A stretch of DNA of 64,000 nucleotides from Trabulsiella guamensis ATCC 49490 (GCF_000734965.1 NZ_JMTB01000128.1:1-64000), one strand, 5' to 3'. Counted from the stretch's first letter, positions 1-9,512 are shown. The notes: a model not told the origin generated them from the letters alone. Program-made: numbers and translations.

Positions 1-393
1 TTTATATACTCCAGACATCATGATATGTAGCCAGGACGCTTCCATTCTTGAACAGGCAAAAGGTCCCTTATTCGGAAGAGCTGGCGCTAACTTATCATCA
101 ATTAGTTAATCAAAACATGAACACCATCTCGCAGAATTTCCTCTTCGCTAAGCTGCGCCTGATAGCCCTTAGTCATTCCTACCTCTGAAATATCTCATAA
201 TCCTATGTTTTATAACGAAATTCACAGGCAACCGCTTGCGTACTGCGTTGACAGAGCGGCATTCTCCTTATCGAAACAAAGAAAAAATAAGTAATATGCA
301 AATAAATTAAGATGTTCTTAAATTCACCGTAATAATTTCTTGATCACAAAATCATTTTGTATCTGATTGCACGTTTCACAAATACAGCGAAGC
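1..393. other. Intergenic DNA with one tiny reading frame
   Basis: No convincing gene is seen here. The only item of note is a 24-codon frame on the minus strand at 102-176, starting MTKGYQ, with a strong ribosome-binding site (AGAGGTAGGA) directly before its ATG. It ends soon after, and downstream codons in the same frame continue to the window edge with no recognisable family. It may be the start of a truncated gene or a real small peptide; the sequence does not decide. Confidence 0.3.
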
Positions 394-436
394 AAACAGG
401 AAAAGCAATATCAAAATGATATTGCTTTTCCTGTTT
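394..436 (-). terminator. Long perfect hairpin downstream of the LuxR-type gene
   Basis: Two 20-base arms (394-413 and 417-436) are perfectly complementary around a three-base loop. The arms begin and end in A- or T-rich sequence. It lies 27 bases past the stop codon of the minus-strand LuxR-type gene, so it most likely ends that transcript. Its symmetry could let it work in both directions. Confidence 0.65.
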
Positions 437-462
437 CAGAATGGTGTTTTTAAGGAAAAATG

Positions 463-1074
463 TCAGCGACAATGGAAAAAGAGATCAGAGAAGCGCTTCA
501 CACCAAGCTTCCGCAATATATTGGATTTATGCGCACTGATCGTTTTTTCACTTCGTGACAACCGGATAGATATCGCCTTGTTAGTAGCGCCGTCAAGGCA
601 CATTTTCAGGATTTCAATCTCCCTGCGTGTAAGGCCTGCCGAAGCGTAGTACTCATCATTTAACATTGCTGAGCCATTATTCATTATCGAGTGGACATCC
701 CATGAATAACAATAACCACCATTGCGTATGATGTTGATTGTATTTATAAAAAAATCGATGTCACTCTCACGCTTAATCACACCATGAACATGGTCGATCT
801 GCTCCAGATACTTTTGCCATGGCTGTTCCTCTTCCACCAGAAACAGAACGGGGCAGTTGAGCAGCTGTGAGATTTGCTTCAGTTGGTACGCAGGACACGT
901 ATGCAATGTCTTACCGTCAATAATAGCTATGCTGTACTGCTGCGGTTCAGTACCTTCTTCGAGAAAATTTTCGATACTTTTCAACGTAACCGACGCCATC
1001 TGGTAGCTGGCCTCAATGATGCTGATAATGCCCAGACTGCCGAGATTCTTTTCACCCAGATATAATGCTTTCAT
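463..1074 (-). CDS. LuxR/FixJ-type transcriptional regulator
   Basis: This 203-residue protein has a C-terminal LuxR-type helix-turn-helix at about residues 147-203. The conserved pattern is LTRREIEILK, then NKAISIRLSRSEKTISAHK and ILRKLGV. The N-terminal 140 residues have no clear phospho-acceptor motif and recall atypical receiver-like domains found in fimbrial and capsule regulators. The start is supported by GGGATG about seven bases before the ATG. It stands alone: a terminator hairpin lies just downstream and 1.1 kb of gene-free DNA lies upstream. Its helix-turn-helix resembles that of FimZ at the other end of the window, but nothing shows it to be FimW. The target genes are unknown. Confidence 0.75.
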   Translation of the reverse strand: MKALYLGEKNLGSLGIISIIEASYQMASVTLKSIENFLEEGTEPQQYSIAIIDGKTLHTCPAYQLKQISQLLNCPVLFLVEEEQPWQKYLEQIDHVHGVIKRESDIDFFINTINIIRNGGYCYSWDVHSIMNNGSAMLNDEYYASAGLTRREIEILKMCLDGATNKAISIRLSRSEKTISAHKSNILRKLGVKRFSDLFFHCR

Positions 1075-1938
1075 AAATCATCCCTATTTGCCTTGATGCT
1101 AAAAGTCGTAGTAATGCTAATAGCTAACAAGTGCCTGACCCTATCGTTTCCTTACAATAGGGTCCTAAAGGTTTTTATCGTCATATGAACAGGCAGACAG
1201 CGCTGCCTACTAAAGTAAACATCGTGTTACACGACACTGAATACATTTCGTCTCATCAATAGGGATAAAAAGTCTGTATCTGAAGTCGATAAATATTGAA
1301 GATACGAAGATGAGATTTTCCAGGCGTAAGTCATTTCCTTGAAAATGTTTAAAACAATGCCGATAACACTTGACGCGTTATTGACACAATTCTTTACAAA
1401 TTCTGAATTACTATCATGAGAATATCCTTAATACCAAAAATAGTCAATCTTTTGCATTCACTAGCGTCAATACAAACGTCAATTTTCATACACAACAAAA
1501 CACTTCCCAGGCGAAACTTGTACTTTTTTTTACTATATTTACCGCATTCACGTAAGATAATTCTTAGATGTACTGTTTTTTTTATCAGTATTGCTTAGCA
1601 AATCCAATTAATACTTATAAAAATTCTAATACAAACTAAGACAATAATCATAGAGAATATTTCCTGGTTTTATTTATCTCAGAAAATAATACTATTATTT
1701 CTTTTAATTATTCCCTACACTATGATCAATACTCCTAATAAACTCGCAAAAAAAACCTCATAAAGCACTGTTTACCAGGAGAAAATTACACAAGAAATAT
1801 CGTCAAAACTATACCCCCCAAAAAAATGCTGCTTTTTCCTTAGAAAAAAGCAAAATGAGGATTTAATAAGTATTCAATGTCGATGGAAATTTACAAAATA
1901 GTAACAATTCTGTCTTTTTGAAGATCCTCCTCATTCCG

Positions 1939-2022
1939 CTAAACAGTGACTGTACATTTATCTTTGCCGACGAGTTTCATTTCCGTTTCTTTGATTTTTT
2001 TATCACCGCTCACAAATTTCAT
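1939..2022 (-). CDS. Possible 27-residue small protein
   Basis: A 27-codon frame begins ATG AAA TTT and ends with TAG. AAAGGAAAA precedes the ATG at suitable spacing. The product is lysine-rich (starting MKFVSGDKKIK) and ends KCTVTV, with one cysteine. It has no recognised family. It lies upstream of and divergent from the TRAP operon. It could be a small regulatory peptide, the remnant of a larger gene, or chance; the strong ribosome-binding site is the only positive sign. Confidence 0.25.
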   Translation of the reverse strand: MKFVSGDKKIKETEMKLVGKDKCTVTV

Positions 2023-2087
2023 TTTTCCTTTCGCCCAGGACTTGTCTGAACGAAAATTACACTATAACGTCCTCTGTAACGATTTAG

Positions 2088-2099
2088 TGTAACGTTACA
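2088..2099. promoter_or_regulatory. Palindromic LacI-family operator candidate (TGTAACGTTACA)
   Basis: This perfect 12-base palindrome has a central CG, the usual form of LacI/GalR-family operators. A similar half site (CTGTAACG) lies about 15 bases upstream. It lies 87 bases before the TRAP binding-protein gene, whose cluster includes a LacI-family regulator at 5224-6273. The pairing of regulator and site is an inference. Confidence 0.55.
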
Positions 2100-2186
2100 G
2101 AAGAATAAGAAAGTCGTAGTCATGCCCTGACAGACCGTGCTATCGGTCGGGAACAATAGAACAACTGTTTTCACACAAGGATTAAC

Positions 2187-3212
2187 ATGATGAACATCCA
2201 GCAACCTTTTTTCCGTAAAACTCTCGTCGGAACCTTACTTACCTCTATGCTGTTCGCGGCTGGTGCAGTGACCAACCTTGCCGAAGCAAAAGTGACCTTT
2301 CGTGTTTACTCGTCGCTGACGGCAGATGACAACTCTGCACACTACATCTGGTTTAAACGTTTGCAGTCGAACATCGAAAAAGATCCACAGTTGAAGGATG
2401 AGATTAAACTCAACTACTTCCCTAACGCGATGCTCGGTAAAGAAGCGGATGCGACACAACAAGTGCGTATCGGCGCCATCAACATGATGATTTCCGGTAC
2501 TTCTATCTGGGCAACGCTGGTGCCTGAAATCGGCGTGCTGGATCTGGGTTATCTGTTTAAAGACTGGAATCAGGTGGGCAAAGCACTGGACGGTAAAGCC
2601 GGTAAAGAGCTGTCTGATCTGATGCTGAAAAAAGCCAACGTGGTGGTTGTCGATTACGCCTACAACCTTGGTGCTCGCAACATCTATACCAAAAAACTGG
2701 TCGAAAAACCGGAAGATCTGAAAAACCTGAAAATCCGCGTTCTGCCGGTACCTAACTTCATCGCCACCATTAACCATATGGGCGCCGTTTCTATTCCGAT
2801 GCCAGGCGGTGAAGTTTATTCCAGTCTGCAAATGGGTGTCATTGATGGTCTGGAGCATGACTCCGCAACCGTGCTCGCGAACAAGTTCTATGAGATCGCC
2901 AAAAACGCAAGCCTGACGCAGCATATCTATAACCCGATCATGATTGCGATGAACAAAAACAGCTTCCAGCAAATCCCGGAAAAACTGCGTCCTGGATTCC
3001 TGGCGGCGGCTCGCGAAGCAACCGAATACGAACGTCAGCAATCTTATAAGATCGAAGAGAAAGCGGTGGCGCAACTGAAAACTCTCGGTATGCAGTTCCA
3101 TGAGATTGATCGCAATGCCCTGCGCGCAGATGTGAAACCCGTCTGGGATGAGTTCCTGGCAAAATATCCAAATATGAAAACTGTCGTTGATGAAGTGACT
3201 GCAGCGGAGTAA
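2187..3212 (+). CDS. TRAP transporter substrate-binding protein (DctP family)
   Basis: This 341-residue periplasmic protein captures a small carboxylate or sugar acid for a TRAP transporter. The N terminus is a Sec signal peptide with a basic start, a hydrophobic stretch at about 11-30, and likely cleavage after NLAEA. The mature part has the DctP fold; the region around residues 180-215 (RVLPVPN, then PMPGGEVYSSLQMGVIDG) matches the signature containing the arginine that binds the substrate carboxylate. AAGGATTAAC precedes the start, and a second ATG follows directly. It is the first gene of a cluster with a fused permease 78 bases downstream. The nearby dehydrogenase, mutarotase and LacI regulator suggest a sugar-derived acid as substrate, which is not determined. 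Confidence 0.9.
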   Translation: MMNIQQPFFRKTLVGTLLTSMLFAAGAVTNLAEAKVTFRVYSSLTADDNSAHYIWFKRLQSNIEKDPQLKDEIKLNYFPNAMLGKEADATQQVRIGAINMMISGTSIWATLVPEIGVLDLGYLFKDWNQVGKALDGKAGKELSDLMLKKANVVVVDYAYNLGARNIYTKKLVEKPEDLKNLKIRVLPVPNFIATINHMGAVSIPMPGGEVYSSLQMGVIDGLEHDSATVLANKFYEIAKNASLTQHIYNPIMIAMNKNSFQQIPEKLRPGFLAAAREATEYERQQSYKIEEKAVAQLKTLGMQFHEIDRNALRADVKPVWDEFLAKYPNMKTVVDEVTAAE

Positions 3213-3290
3213 TTCCCGCCCCTTTCATTCATCCTGGCGGCCGGCATCTGGCTGGCCGCCACCGACGGGAGCTTTATAACGAGGTTCGAT

Positions 3291-5165
3291 ATGGCTGACA
3301 CATCGATGGCAATCAAAACCCCCGCGCGGCCGCTGGCTTATCTTTCCCGGCTGAATAAATTCCTGACAACACTGACCGCCTGGGCCGGCGGGCTGGTTTT
3401 ACTGATCAACGTACTGGTGGTTTTCGCCTCCGTCATCTGGCGCTATGCCCTCCACTCCCCGATCGAATGGGCGGAAGAGATGGCGCGCGCCATGATGATT
3501 GCGTTGGTATTCTTCGGCGTGGCGACCTCGACCGGGCGCGGCGGACATATCGGTGTTGATCTCTTTTTGCGCTTCATTCCGGAATCTGTCCGTCCTTATA
3601 TTGTGCATGCCAGTCGTTGGATACTGCTGCTGGTCGCTATCGGACTGGTGGTCTCCAGCTACGATCTGCTGATGGCGGCTCGCCTGCAAACCACGGAAAC
3701 CGGGCTGCCGCAAATTATCTCGGTCATTCCGGTGCTTATCGGCACCAGTGTGATGATGCTCGCCGCGCTGGAACACGCGCTGAAAGCGCCGGCGAAAGTT
3801 GTCCTGATCAGTGGCGCAGGTATTCTGGTGTTAATTCTGCTGGGATGGCTGAAACTCTCCCTGATGGCAGACCCGGCAACCGCTGCCGCCGGACTGATGT
3901 TGATCTGTTTTGTGCTGGGCATTCTCGCTGGCGTACCGATTGCCTTTACGCTTGGGATGTCCGCGATGGCATTTTTCATCTGCGACCCTTCCCTGCCGTT
4001 CGTCTTCTTCTCCCAACAGGTCGTCGCCGGGGTGGATCACTTCGTGCTGCTGGCGATTCCGTTCTTCCTGCTGGCGGGTGCGGCAATGGAAATCAATGGC
4101 ATGTCAACGCGCCTGGTGGAACTGGTCGTGCGAGGCATGGGGCGTTTCCGCGGCGGTCTGAACATGACCACGGTGCTGTCGATGGCCTTCTTCTCCGGGA
4201 TTTCCGGGTCGAAACTGGCGGACGTTGCTGCCGTGGGTGGTGTGTTAATGCCAGCCGTTCGTCGTGCGAAAGAAGACTCTGAAGAAGCGGCGGGGGTGTT
4301 TGCTGCTTCCGCGGTCGTCGCGGAGACCATTCCCCCTTGCGTTAACCTGATTGTGCTGGGCTTCGTAGCTAACATCTCCATCGGTGCGCTGTTTATTGCC
4401 GGTCTGATGCCTGCCGCCTGTCTGCTGGTACTGATGCTGATCGCGGCTAACCGTTTTGGTGGCAAGATCAACATTCGCGAAGCCTACCCGCAAATGCGTC
4501 CTTTGTTGCAACTGTGGTTAGGGGCGATTGTCGGTCTGGCGATGATCTTCATGATTGGCCGTGGAGTCATGATGGGGATCGCGACATCAACGGAAATCTC
4601 CGCATTTGCGGTGGTGTATGCGATTGTGATTGGTCGCCTGGCTTTCCGTGAACTGACACTGCGCGCTACCGTGAAGATGTTTATCGACATTGCGGCAATG
4701 TCTGGCGTGCTGTTGTTCATCGTCGCCTGCGCCACCAGCCTGTCGTATGTGCTGACGATCCAGATGATCCCTCAGCAAATTGCGGAATTGCTGGTCGGCA
4801 TTGGCCACTCGCAAGGTGCCTGGGTCTTCCTGCTGCTGACCATTATCATCCTGATTGTCTTCGGTGCGGTTCTGGAAGGAGCGCCAGCGCTTATCATCTT
4901 CGCCCCGATCCTGGTGCCAATTGCCGTACAGCTGGGCTTTAACGCGCTGCACTACGGTATCGTGATGATTCTGGCAATGGGCTTCGGCTTGTTCTCACCG
5001 CCTATCGGCCTGGGGTTATATACCACCTGTGCCATCTGTGGGGTGGAGATGAAGAACGTGATCCGCCCGATGGTGAAGTATCTGCTGGTATCTCTGTTCG
5101 GCATCATCCTGATTGCGATGATCCCTGTCATCACCACCTGGTTACCGGGTCTGGCAGGATACTGA
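3291..5165 (+). CDS. Fused TRAP transporter permease (DctQ-DctM)
   Basis: This 624-residue inner-membrane protein joins both TRAP permease subunits. Residues about 20-170 form the four-helix DctQ part, with RYALHSPIEWAEE and the GRGGHIGVDLF segment typical of that family. Residues about 190-624 form the large DctM part, with many hydrophobic helices, a glycine-rich GISGSKLADVAAVGG loop, and a FGLFSPPIGLGLY motif near the end. It works with the binding protein upstream, using an ion gradient rather than ATP. Such fusions are an established TRAP subtype. A GAGG-type ribosome-binding site precedes the ATG, and the LacI regulator starts 58 bases after its stop. Confidence 0.92.
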   Translation: MADTSMAIKTPARPLAYLSRLNKFLTTLTAWAGGLVLLINVLVVFASVIWRYALHSPIEWAEEMARAMMIALVFFGVATSTGRGGHIGVDLFLRFIPESVRPYIVHASRWILLLVAIGLVVSSYDLLMAARLQTTETGLPQIISVIPVLIGTSVMMLAALEHALKAPAKVVLISGAGILVLILLGWLKLSLMADPATAAAGLMLICFVLGILAGVPIAFTLGMSAMAFFICDPSLPFVFFSQQVVAGVDHFVLLAIPFFLLAGAAMEINGMSTRLVELVVRGMGRFRGGLNMTTVLSMAFFSGISGSKLADVAAVGGVLMPAVRRAKEDSEEAAGVFAASAVVAETIPPCVNLIVLGFVANISIGALFIAGLMPAACLLVLMLIAANRFGGKINIREAYPQMRPLLQLWLGAIVGLAMIFMIGRGVMMGIATSTEISAFAVVYAIVIGRLAFRELTLRATVKMFIDIAAMSGVLLFIVACATSLSYVLTIQMIPQQIAELLVGIGHSQGAWVFLLLTIIILIVFGAVLEGAPALIIFAPILVPIAVQLGFNALHYGIVMILAMGFGLFSPPIGLGLYTTCAICGVEMKNVIRPMVKYLLVSLFGIILIAMIPVITTWLPGLAGY

Positions 5166-5223
5166 TCGCTAAAAGGGTTGTATTAACAGATAATTAAGTA
5201 AACGCGTAAATAATGAGGGCAGT

Positions 5224-6273
5224 ATGGCTAATATCAGGGATGTCGCGAATCACGCTGGTGTTTCCGTCAGTAGCGTGTCGAATGTGCTGAACGGTCGCAC
5301 CAATCAGATGCGCCCCGAGACACTTGCGCGCATCCGGCAGTCCATGCGTGACCTGAATTATCTGCCAAACCGGGTGGCTCAGCAGTTGAAAACCGGCCAG
5401 GCGAGAATGATTGGCTTATTGGTGCCGTCGATTGTGAACCCCAGCTTTGCCATGCTGACGCGTGAAGTTGATCGCGTCGCCAAAGCCAATCAGTACCGGG
5501 TACTGTTAGGGAATACCTATCGCCAGGAAGACGAAGAAAAAGCCTTTCTGGAAGATATGTTTGCCCATGGCGTGAAGGGCGTGATTGTTGTCGCAACGGC
5601 AATGGATCGCCCCCACTTCGCCAACGCTGCCCGCCACGGCATGGTAATGGTGAACTACGACAGCCTGATGTCAGTACATGCGCCGGACGGTAATCCGCCG
5701 TTTGACAGTGTATCGATGGATAACGTCGAAGCAGGACGACTGGCGGCAGAGCATTTAATTGAACGAGGTTGCCGACAGCTGGTGTTCGTCACCGAAGCCA
5801 CACAGTTGCCAAGCCGTCTGCATAAAATTGAGGGCTTCTATTCTGCCGTCAACCGCCATGGTCTGCAGGAGAGCGCACAGGTTATTGAAGGCAAAGCCGG
5901 GGAAGCCTACGGCGATGCTGAAATGACCGAACTGGGTCGCTCGCTGGCGGCCAAAGTGCTTGAACAATCGCCTCGCCCGGATGGCATAGTCGCCATCAAC
6001 GACGCGATGGGCATTGGTCTGATGGCCGGGTTACGCAGCGCGGGAATACGCATCCCGCAGGATATGTCGGTCATCGGCATTGATAACATCCCGCTCGCTG
6101 ATCTGGTACAGCCGCCGATGAGCTCGGTGATGCCGCCGCTGGCTGATATGGTCACGATGATGGTCGATCGCCTGCTGACACGCATTGAAAACCCGGATCT
6201 TACACCGGAGGAGTTTTTATTTGTTCCCAAACTCATTAGCCGCCAGTCGGTAATTGAGAAGGGAGAGCCTTAA
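5224..6273 (+). CDS. LacI-family transcriptional regulator
   Basis: This 349-residue regulator has an N-terminal LacI helix-turn-helix (ANIRDVANHAGVSVSSVSNVLNG) and a hinge near LPNRVAQQLKTGQ. Residues about 60-340 form a periplasmic-binding-protein-like effector domain, including IGIDNIPLADL near the end. TGAGGGCAGT gives a good ribosome-binding site. It follows the fused TRAP permease on the same strand and probably controls the cluster through the palindrome at 2088-2099. Its ligand is probably the transported compound or a product of the downstream dehydrogenase; that is inference. Confidence 0.9.
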   Translation: MANIRDVANHAGVSVSSVSNVLNGRTNQMRPETLARIRQSMRDLNYLPNRVAQQLKTGQARMIGLLVPSIVNPSFAMLTREVDRVAKANQYRVLLGNTYRQEDEEKAFLEDMFAHGVKGVIVVATAMDRPHFANAARHGMVMVNYDSLMSVHAPDGNPPFDSVSMDNVEAGRLAAEHLIERGCRQLVFVTEATQLPSRLHKIEGFYSAVNRHGLQESAQVIEGKAGEAYGDAEMTELGRSLAAKVLEQSPRPDGIVAINDAMGIGLMAGLRSAGIRIPQDMSVIGIDNIPLADLVQPPMSSVMPPLADMVTMMVDRLLTRIENPDLTPEEFLFVPKLISRQSVIEKGEP

Positions 6274-6443
6274 TTTTCTTTAAGGAAAGAGCGGCGGCGT
6301 AAATAAAGCTGCCAACACCAGGGAAATTTATTGGTCAGAAATGGCCAGGGGCCGTTATTGCCTTAAAAAAGTAATGAAGGCCACAAAATAATAATTCAGA
6401 TTTGCAGTTTGTTAATCGCAAAAATCATATACAGGAGCTTAAA

Positions 6444-7208
6444 ATGGGTAATCTTTCCGGAAAAAAAGTGCTGATTACTGGCGCAGAACAAGGGATCGGC
6501 AAGGCGACCGCGAAAGCGCTGATCGAGGCCGGATGCGATATTTATATCCATTACTTTAGCGGAGAAGAAGGTCCGAAAGAACTGGCGGCGCTGGCAACCT
6601 CTCTGGGGCAAAAAGCGGCTTACGGTCATGCGGATTTAACCAATGAAGTCGATGCCGCGAAATGTGTTTCTCTTGCCGCGGAATTCCTCGGTGGTATTGA
6701 TATTCTGATCAATAACGTCGGCGGGATTATTGCCAGAAAATGGATGGGCGAAATTGACCAGGCCTTCTGGAAGACCGTTATTGACGTCAACATGACCACC
6801 ATGCTGAACGTCACGCAAAGCGCGTTGCCGTACCTCAAAGCTGCCAAAGATGGTGCCAGCATTGTCAACCTCGCCTCGCTGGCAGGCCGCTCTGGCGGGC
6901 ATTCTGGCTCACTGGTCTACTCTACTACCAAAGGCGCGGTACTGACCTGGACACGTTCGCTGGCAGCTGAGCTGGGGCAGTATGGTATTCGCGTTAATGC
7001 CGTCGCGCCTGGGCTGATTCTTGGCACCCGTTTCCATAATGTCCATACCACTAAAGAATCCGCTGATGAAACCATTAGCGCCATTCCGCTGGGACGTGCG
7101 GGTACCGCCGAAGATGTGGCGCGCACCATTCGTTTCCTTGCTTCTGAATACGATGGTTTTATTTCCGGTGCCACTATTGATATTAACGGCGGCATTTATC
7201 GTATGTGA
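6444..7208 (+). CDS. Short-chain dehydrogenase/reductase (SDR)
   Basis: This 254-residue NAD(P)-dependent oxidoreductase has the full classical SDR set: a TGAEQGIG cofactor loop near residue 13, NNVGG near 91, a catalytic serine in NLASLAG near 140, and YSTTK with catalytic Tyr and Lys near 160. A C-terminal GATIDINGG segment is also typical. The ATG at 6444 is chosen because ACAGGAGCT lies just before it; an in-frame ATG 42 bases upstream has no such site. It lies downstream of the LacI gene and before a mutarotase-like gene. It probably oxidises a sugar or reduces a keto sugar in this catabolic cluster; the substrate is not visible. Confidence 0.88.
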   Translation: MGNLSGKKVLITGAEQGIGKATAKALIEAGCDIYIHYFSGEEGPKELAALATSLGQKAAYGHADLTNEVDAAKCVSLAAEFLGGIDILINNVGGIIARKWMGEIDQAFWKTVIDVNMTTMLNVTQSALPYLKAAKDGASIVNLASLAGRSGGHSGSLVYSTTKGAVLTWTRSLAAELGQYGIRVNAVAPGLILGTRFHNVHTTKESADETISAIPLGRAGTAEDVARTIRFLASEYDGFISGATIDINGGIYRM

Positions 7209-7283
7209 CGGAAAAGCAGTGGCAACCGTCAATTTAAACATGCCAGGATCAATAATGGCCTGGCACGTTTTACAGGGATCATT

Positions 7284-7703
7284 ATGCTTAAAACAGACAT
7301 TATTCACCCGGAGCTATTAAGCGTCCTGGCAAAATGTGGACATAAAACGAAAATATTGCTCGCCGATAGCAACTATTCTTTCGTGACTAATTCTGCCCCC
7401 ACCGCCACGATCATCTATTTGAATTTTGCTCCCGGGATGATCAACAGCCCGTTAATTCTTGAGAAACTGCTGAAATATATCAATGTGGAAAGCGCGACGC
7501 TGATGGCCTCCCCCGCCGACTTTGATAATACCATTGAAAAAGAGTATCAGCGCCTGTTATCACCCGATACGGAATTTAACTGGCTGGCGCGCGAAGCATT
7601 TTACGCCGAGGCCAAATCTTCCGATACGCTGCTTGTGATTGCTTCCGGCGAAACGCGACGCTTCGCCAATATTATTCTGACCGTCGGGGTCGTGCGGGTA
7701 TAA
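7284..7703 (+). CDS. RbsD/FucU-family sugar mutarotase or pyranase
   Basis: This 139-residue protein matches the RbsD/FucU family in length and layout. It has an early LLSVLAKCGHKTKILLADSN segment holding the conserved His and Asp, a basic stretch later, and a C-terminal GETRRFANIILTVGVV motif. The family interconverts sugar anomers (pyranose and furanose, or alpha and beta) in the cytoplasm. Together with the TRAP transporter and SDR it suggests that a free sugar or aldose-derived compound is handled by this cluster. It ends one base before the 3' end of a convergent LysR pseudogene. Confidence 0.8.
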   Translation: MLKTDIIHPELLSVLAKCGHKTKILLADSNYSFVTNSAPTATIIYLNFAPGMINSPLILEKLLKYINVESATLMASPADFDNTIEKEYQRLLSPDTEFNWLAREAFYAEAKSSDTLLVIASGETRRFANIILTVGVVRV

Positions 7704-7704
7704 C

Positions 7705-8601
7705 TTACCGCTGCGCCACCTCGCGCGCCAGCGCCAGAAACGCCGCCAGTCCGGCGGAGGGGTGGCGTCTGCCAGGATAATAAAGACACAGCCCCGGAAA
7801 CGGTGGCGTCCAGTCATCCAGCAGGCGCACCATGCGCCCGGCGGCAATATCGTCGATCACGTTCTGTTCGAGGAAGAAACCGATGCCGAGCCCTTCAAGT
7901 ACGGCGGCGCGGGAAAGCGCCGCATCGTCCAGCGTCAGCGGCCCGTTCACTTCCACATGCGCCACCTCCCCCTGCTTTTCCAGATGCCAGCGATAAAGCG
8001 CGCCGTCCGGCAGACGCACGCGAAGGCAGGCATGTCTGAGCAGATCGCCGGGCGTCGTCGGCGTGCCGTGTTGTGCAAGGTAACCCGGTGACGCAGCCAC
8101 CGCAAAACGCTGCGGTCGCCCGAGAGAGAGGGCAATCATATCCTGTGGCACCAGACCGGCAACCCGGACGCCGAGATCAAACCCTTCCGCCACGATATCC
8201 ACCAGCCGCCCTTCGGTGACCAGATCAATATGCATCTGCGGGAAACGGCGCAGAAACTCGACGATCAGCGTCGAAAACAACGTGAGTGCAGCAAATGGCG
8301 GCGCATTGATGCGTAACACGCCGGACGGCGTCCCCTTACGCGCGCGTACCGCCTCCAGCGCATCATTTACCCCCTGCAGTGACGGCCCCAGTTGCTCAAC
8401 CAGAAGTTGCCCGGCCTCGGTCAGCGCCACGCTGCGGGTGGTGCGATTAAACAGTCGCACCTCAAGCTACGCCTCCAGCCGTGCGATGGTATGGCTCAAC
8501 GCGGTGGTCGACATATCTAAATCGATCGCCGCCGCCCGAAAAGTTCCCCGGCGGGCGATAGTGAGTACCGCCTGTAAATCATTCAGCGTAACACGCGACA
8601 T
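7705..8601 (-). pseudogene. LysR-family regulator interrupted by an in-frame amber codon
   Basis: The frame encodes a typical LysR regulator of 298 codons: an N-terminal winged helix-turn-helix (VTLNDLQAVLTIARRGTF) and a C-terminal effector-binding domain. A TAG at 8467-8469 (codon 45) interrupts it within the usual 'ARLEAELGVRLFNRTTR' stretch; here it reads ARLEA, stop, LEVRLFNRTTR with no frame change. One base change from GAG, CAG or AAG would explain it. A GTG at 8460 could in principle restart, but the product would lack the DNA-binding domain. It is divergent from the SDR gene at 8730, which it would be expected to control. Sequencing error or suppression are alternatives. Confidence 0.85.
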
Positions 8602-8729
8602 TATCCCGATTCCTTCATCAAGGCGTTTATGTTTATCCCTGTTGTCCAAATTATCGCCCTTCCCTAGAGTTAACAAGCACGATTAACCAGATAACTGAAA
8701 TGAACAACAACGCATCGGGAGAGAATTAA

Positions 8730-9512
8730 ATGGCGGAATTTCTGTCGCTGGAAGGTAAACGCGCACTGGTCACCTCCGGTACCAAAGGCGCAGGGGCGGC
8801 AACGGTCGCGCTGTTTCGTGAACTGGGGGCGCAGGTGATGACCGTGGCACGTCACCGCCCTGAAAATAGTCAGGATGATACGCTGTTTGTCGCCGCTGAT
8901 TTAACCACTGACGCCGGGTGCCGGCAGCTGGCGCAGCAGGTACAGGCACGCCTCAGCGGCGTGGACATCATCGTGCATATGCTGGGAGGATCGTCATCCC
9001 CTGCCGGGGGATTTGCCGCGCTGGATGAACAGCAATGGCAACAGGAACTGGCACTTAATCTGCTACCCGCGGTGCGGCTGGACAGGCTGCTGCTGCCGGA
9101 CATGATTGCGCGTGGCGCAGGGGTCGTCATTCATGTCTCGTCCATTCAGCGTCTGATGCCCTTGCCGGAAGCGACGACCGCCTACGCTGCCGCGAAAGCC
9201 GCGCTCTCGGCCTACAGCAAAAGCCTGTCAAAAGAGGTGTCGCCCAAAGGCATTCGCGTGTTGCGCGTCGCGCCGGGCTGGATTGAAACCGAAGCCGCCG
9301 TGCATCTGGCAGAGCGACTGGCTGAGCAGGCGGGAACAGATTATGCCGGGGGTAAAAAAATCATTATGGATTCACTGGGTGGGATCCCGCTCGGACGCCC
9401 GGCAAAACCCGAAGAGGTGGCGAACCTGATTGCCTTCCTGGCTTCCGATCGCGCGCGGGCGATTACGGGGACGGAATACCTGATCGATGGCGGCACCGTC
9501 CCTACGGTGTGA
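8730..9512 (+). CDS. Short-chain dehydrogenase/reductase next to a LysR gene
   Basis: This 260-residue SDR has a cofactor loop TSGTKGAG near residue 16, catalytic Ser in VSSIQRL near 136, YAAAK near 152 and a C-terminal GTEYLIDGG segment. GGGAGAG lies before the ATG. It is only distantly like the SDR at 6444. It is transcribed divergently from the broken LysR gene, the usual layout for a LysR-controlled oxidoreductase. With that regulator interrupted, expression may be constitutive or lost. The substrate is unknown. Confidence 0.85.
   Translation: MAEFLSLEGKRALVTSGTKGAGAATVALFRELGAQVMTVARHRPENSQDDTLFVAADLTTDAGCRQLAQQVQARLSGVDIIVHMLGGSSSPAGGFAALDEQQWQQELALNLLPAVRLDRLLLPDMIARGAGVVIHVSSIQRLMPLPEATTAYAAAKAALSAYSKSLSKEVSPKGIRVLRVAPGWIETEAAVHLAERLAEQAGTDYAGGKKIIMDSLGGIPLGRPAKPEEVANLIAFLASDRARAITGTEYLIDGGTVPTV

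Larger units (their letters stand above)
1075..2186. other. Long AT-rich intergenic region
   Basis: More than 1.1 kb lies between the LuxR-type gene and the TRAP operon with no normal-size gene. It is strongly AT-rich and full of short A and T runs, as expected for H-NS-bound DNA. The right end holds the TRAP operon promoter region, including a palindromic operator. One 27-codon minus-strand frame with a good ribosome-binding site is listed separately. Nothing else is recognised. Confidence 0.6.

Noticed and set aside
463-1074. Assignment of the first regulator as FimW
   Set aside because: It shares only the LuxR-type DNA-binding domain with fimbrial regulators and lies 54 kb from the tRNA and fimY. 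No specific FimW feature could be confirmed.
2235-3101. 288-codon frame antisense to the TRAP binding-protein gene
   Set aside because: It lies wholly opposite a gene with a clear family match, its product is rich in His, Arg and Phe as expected of an antisense shadow, and it has no ribosome-binding site.
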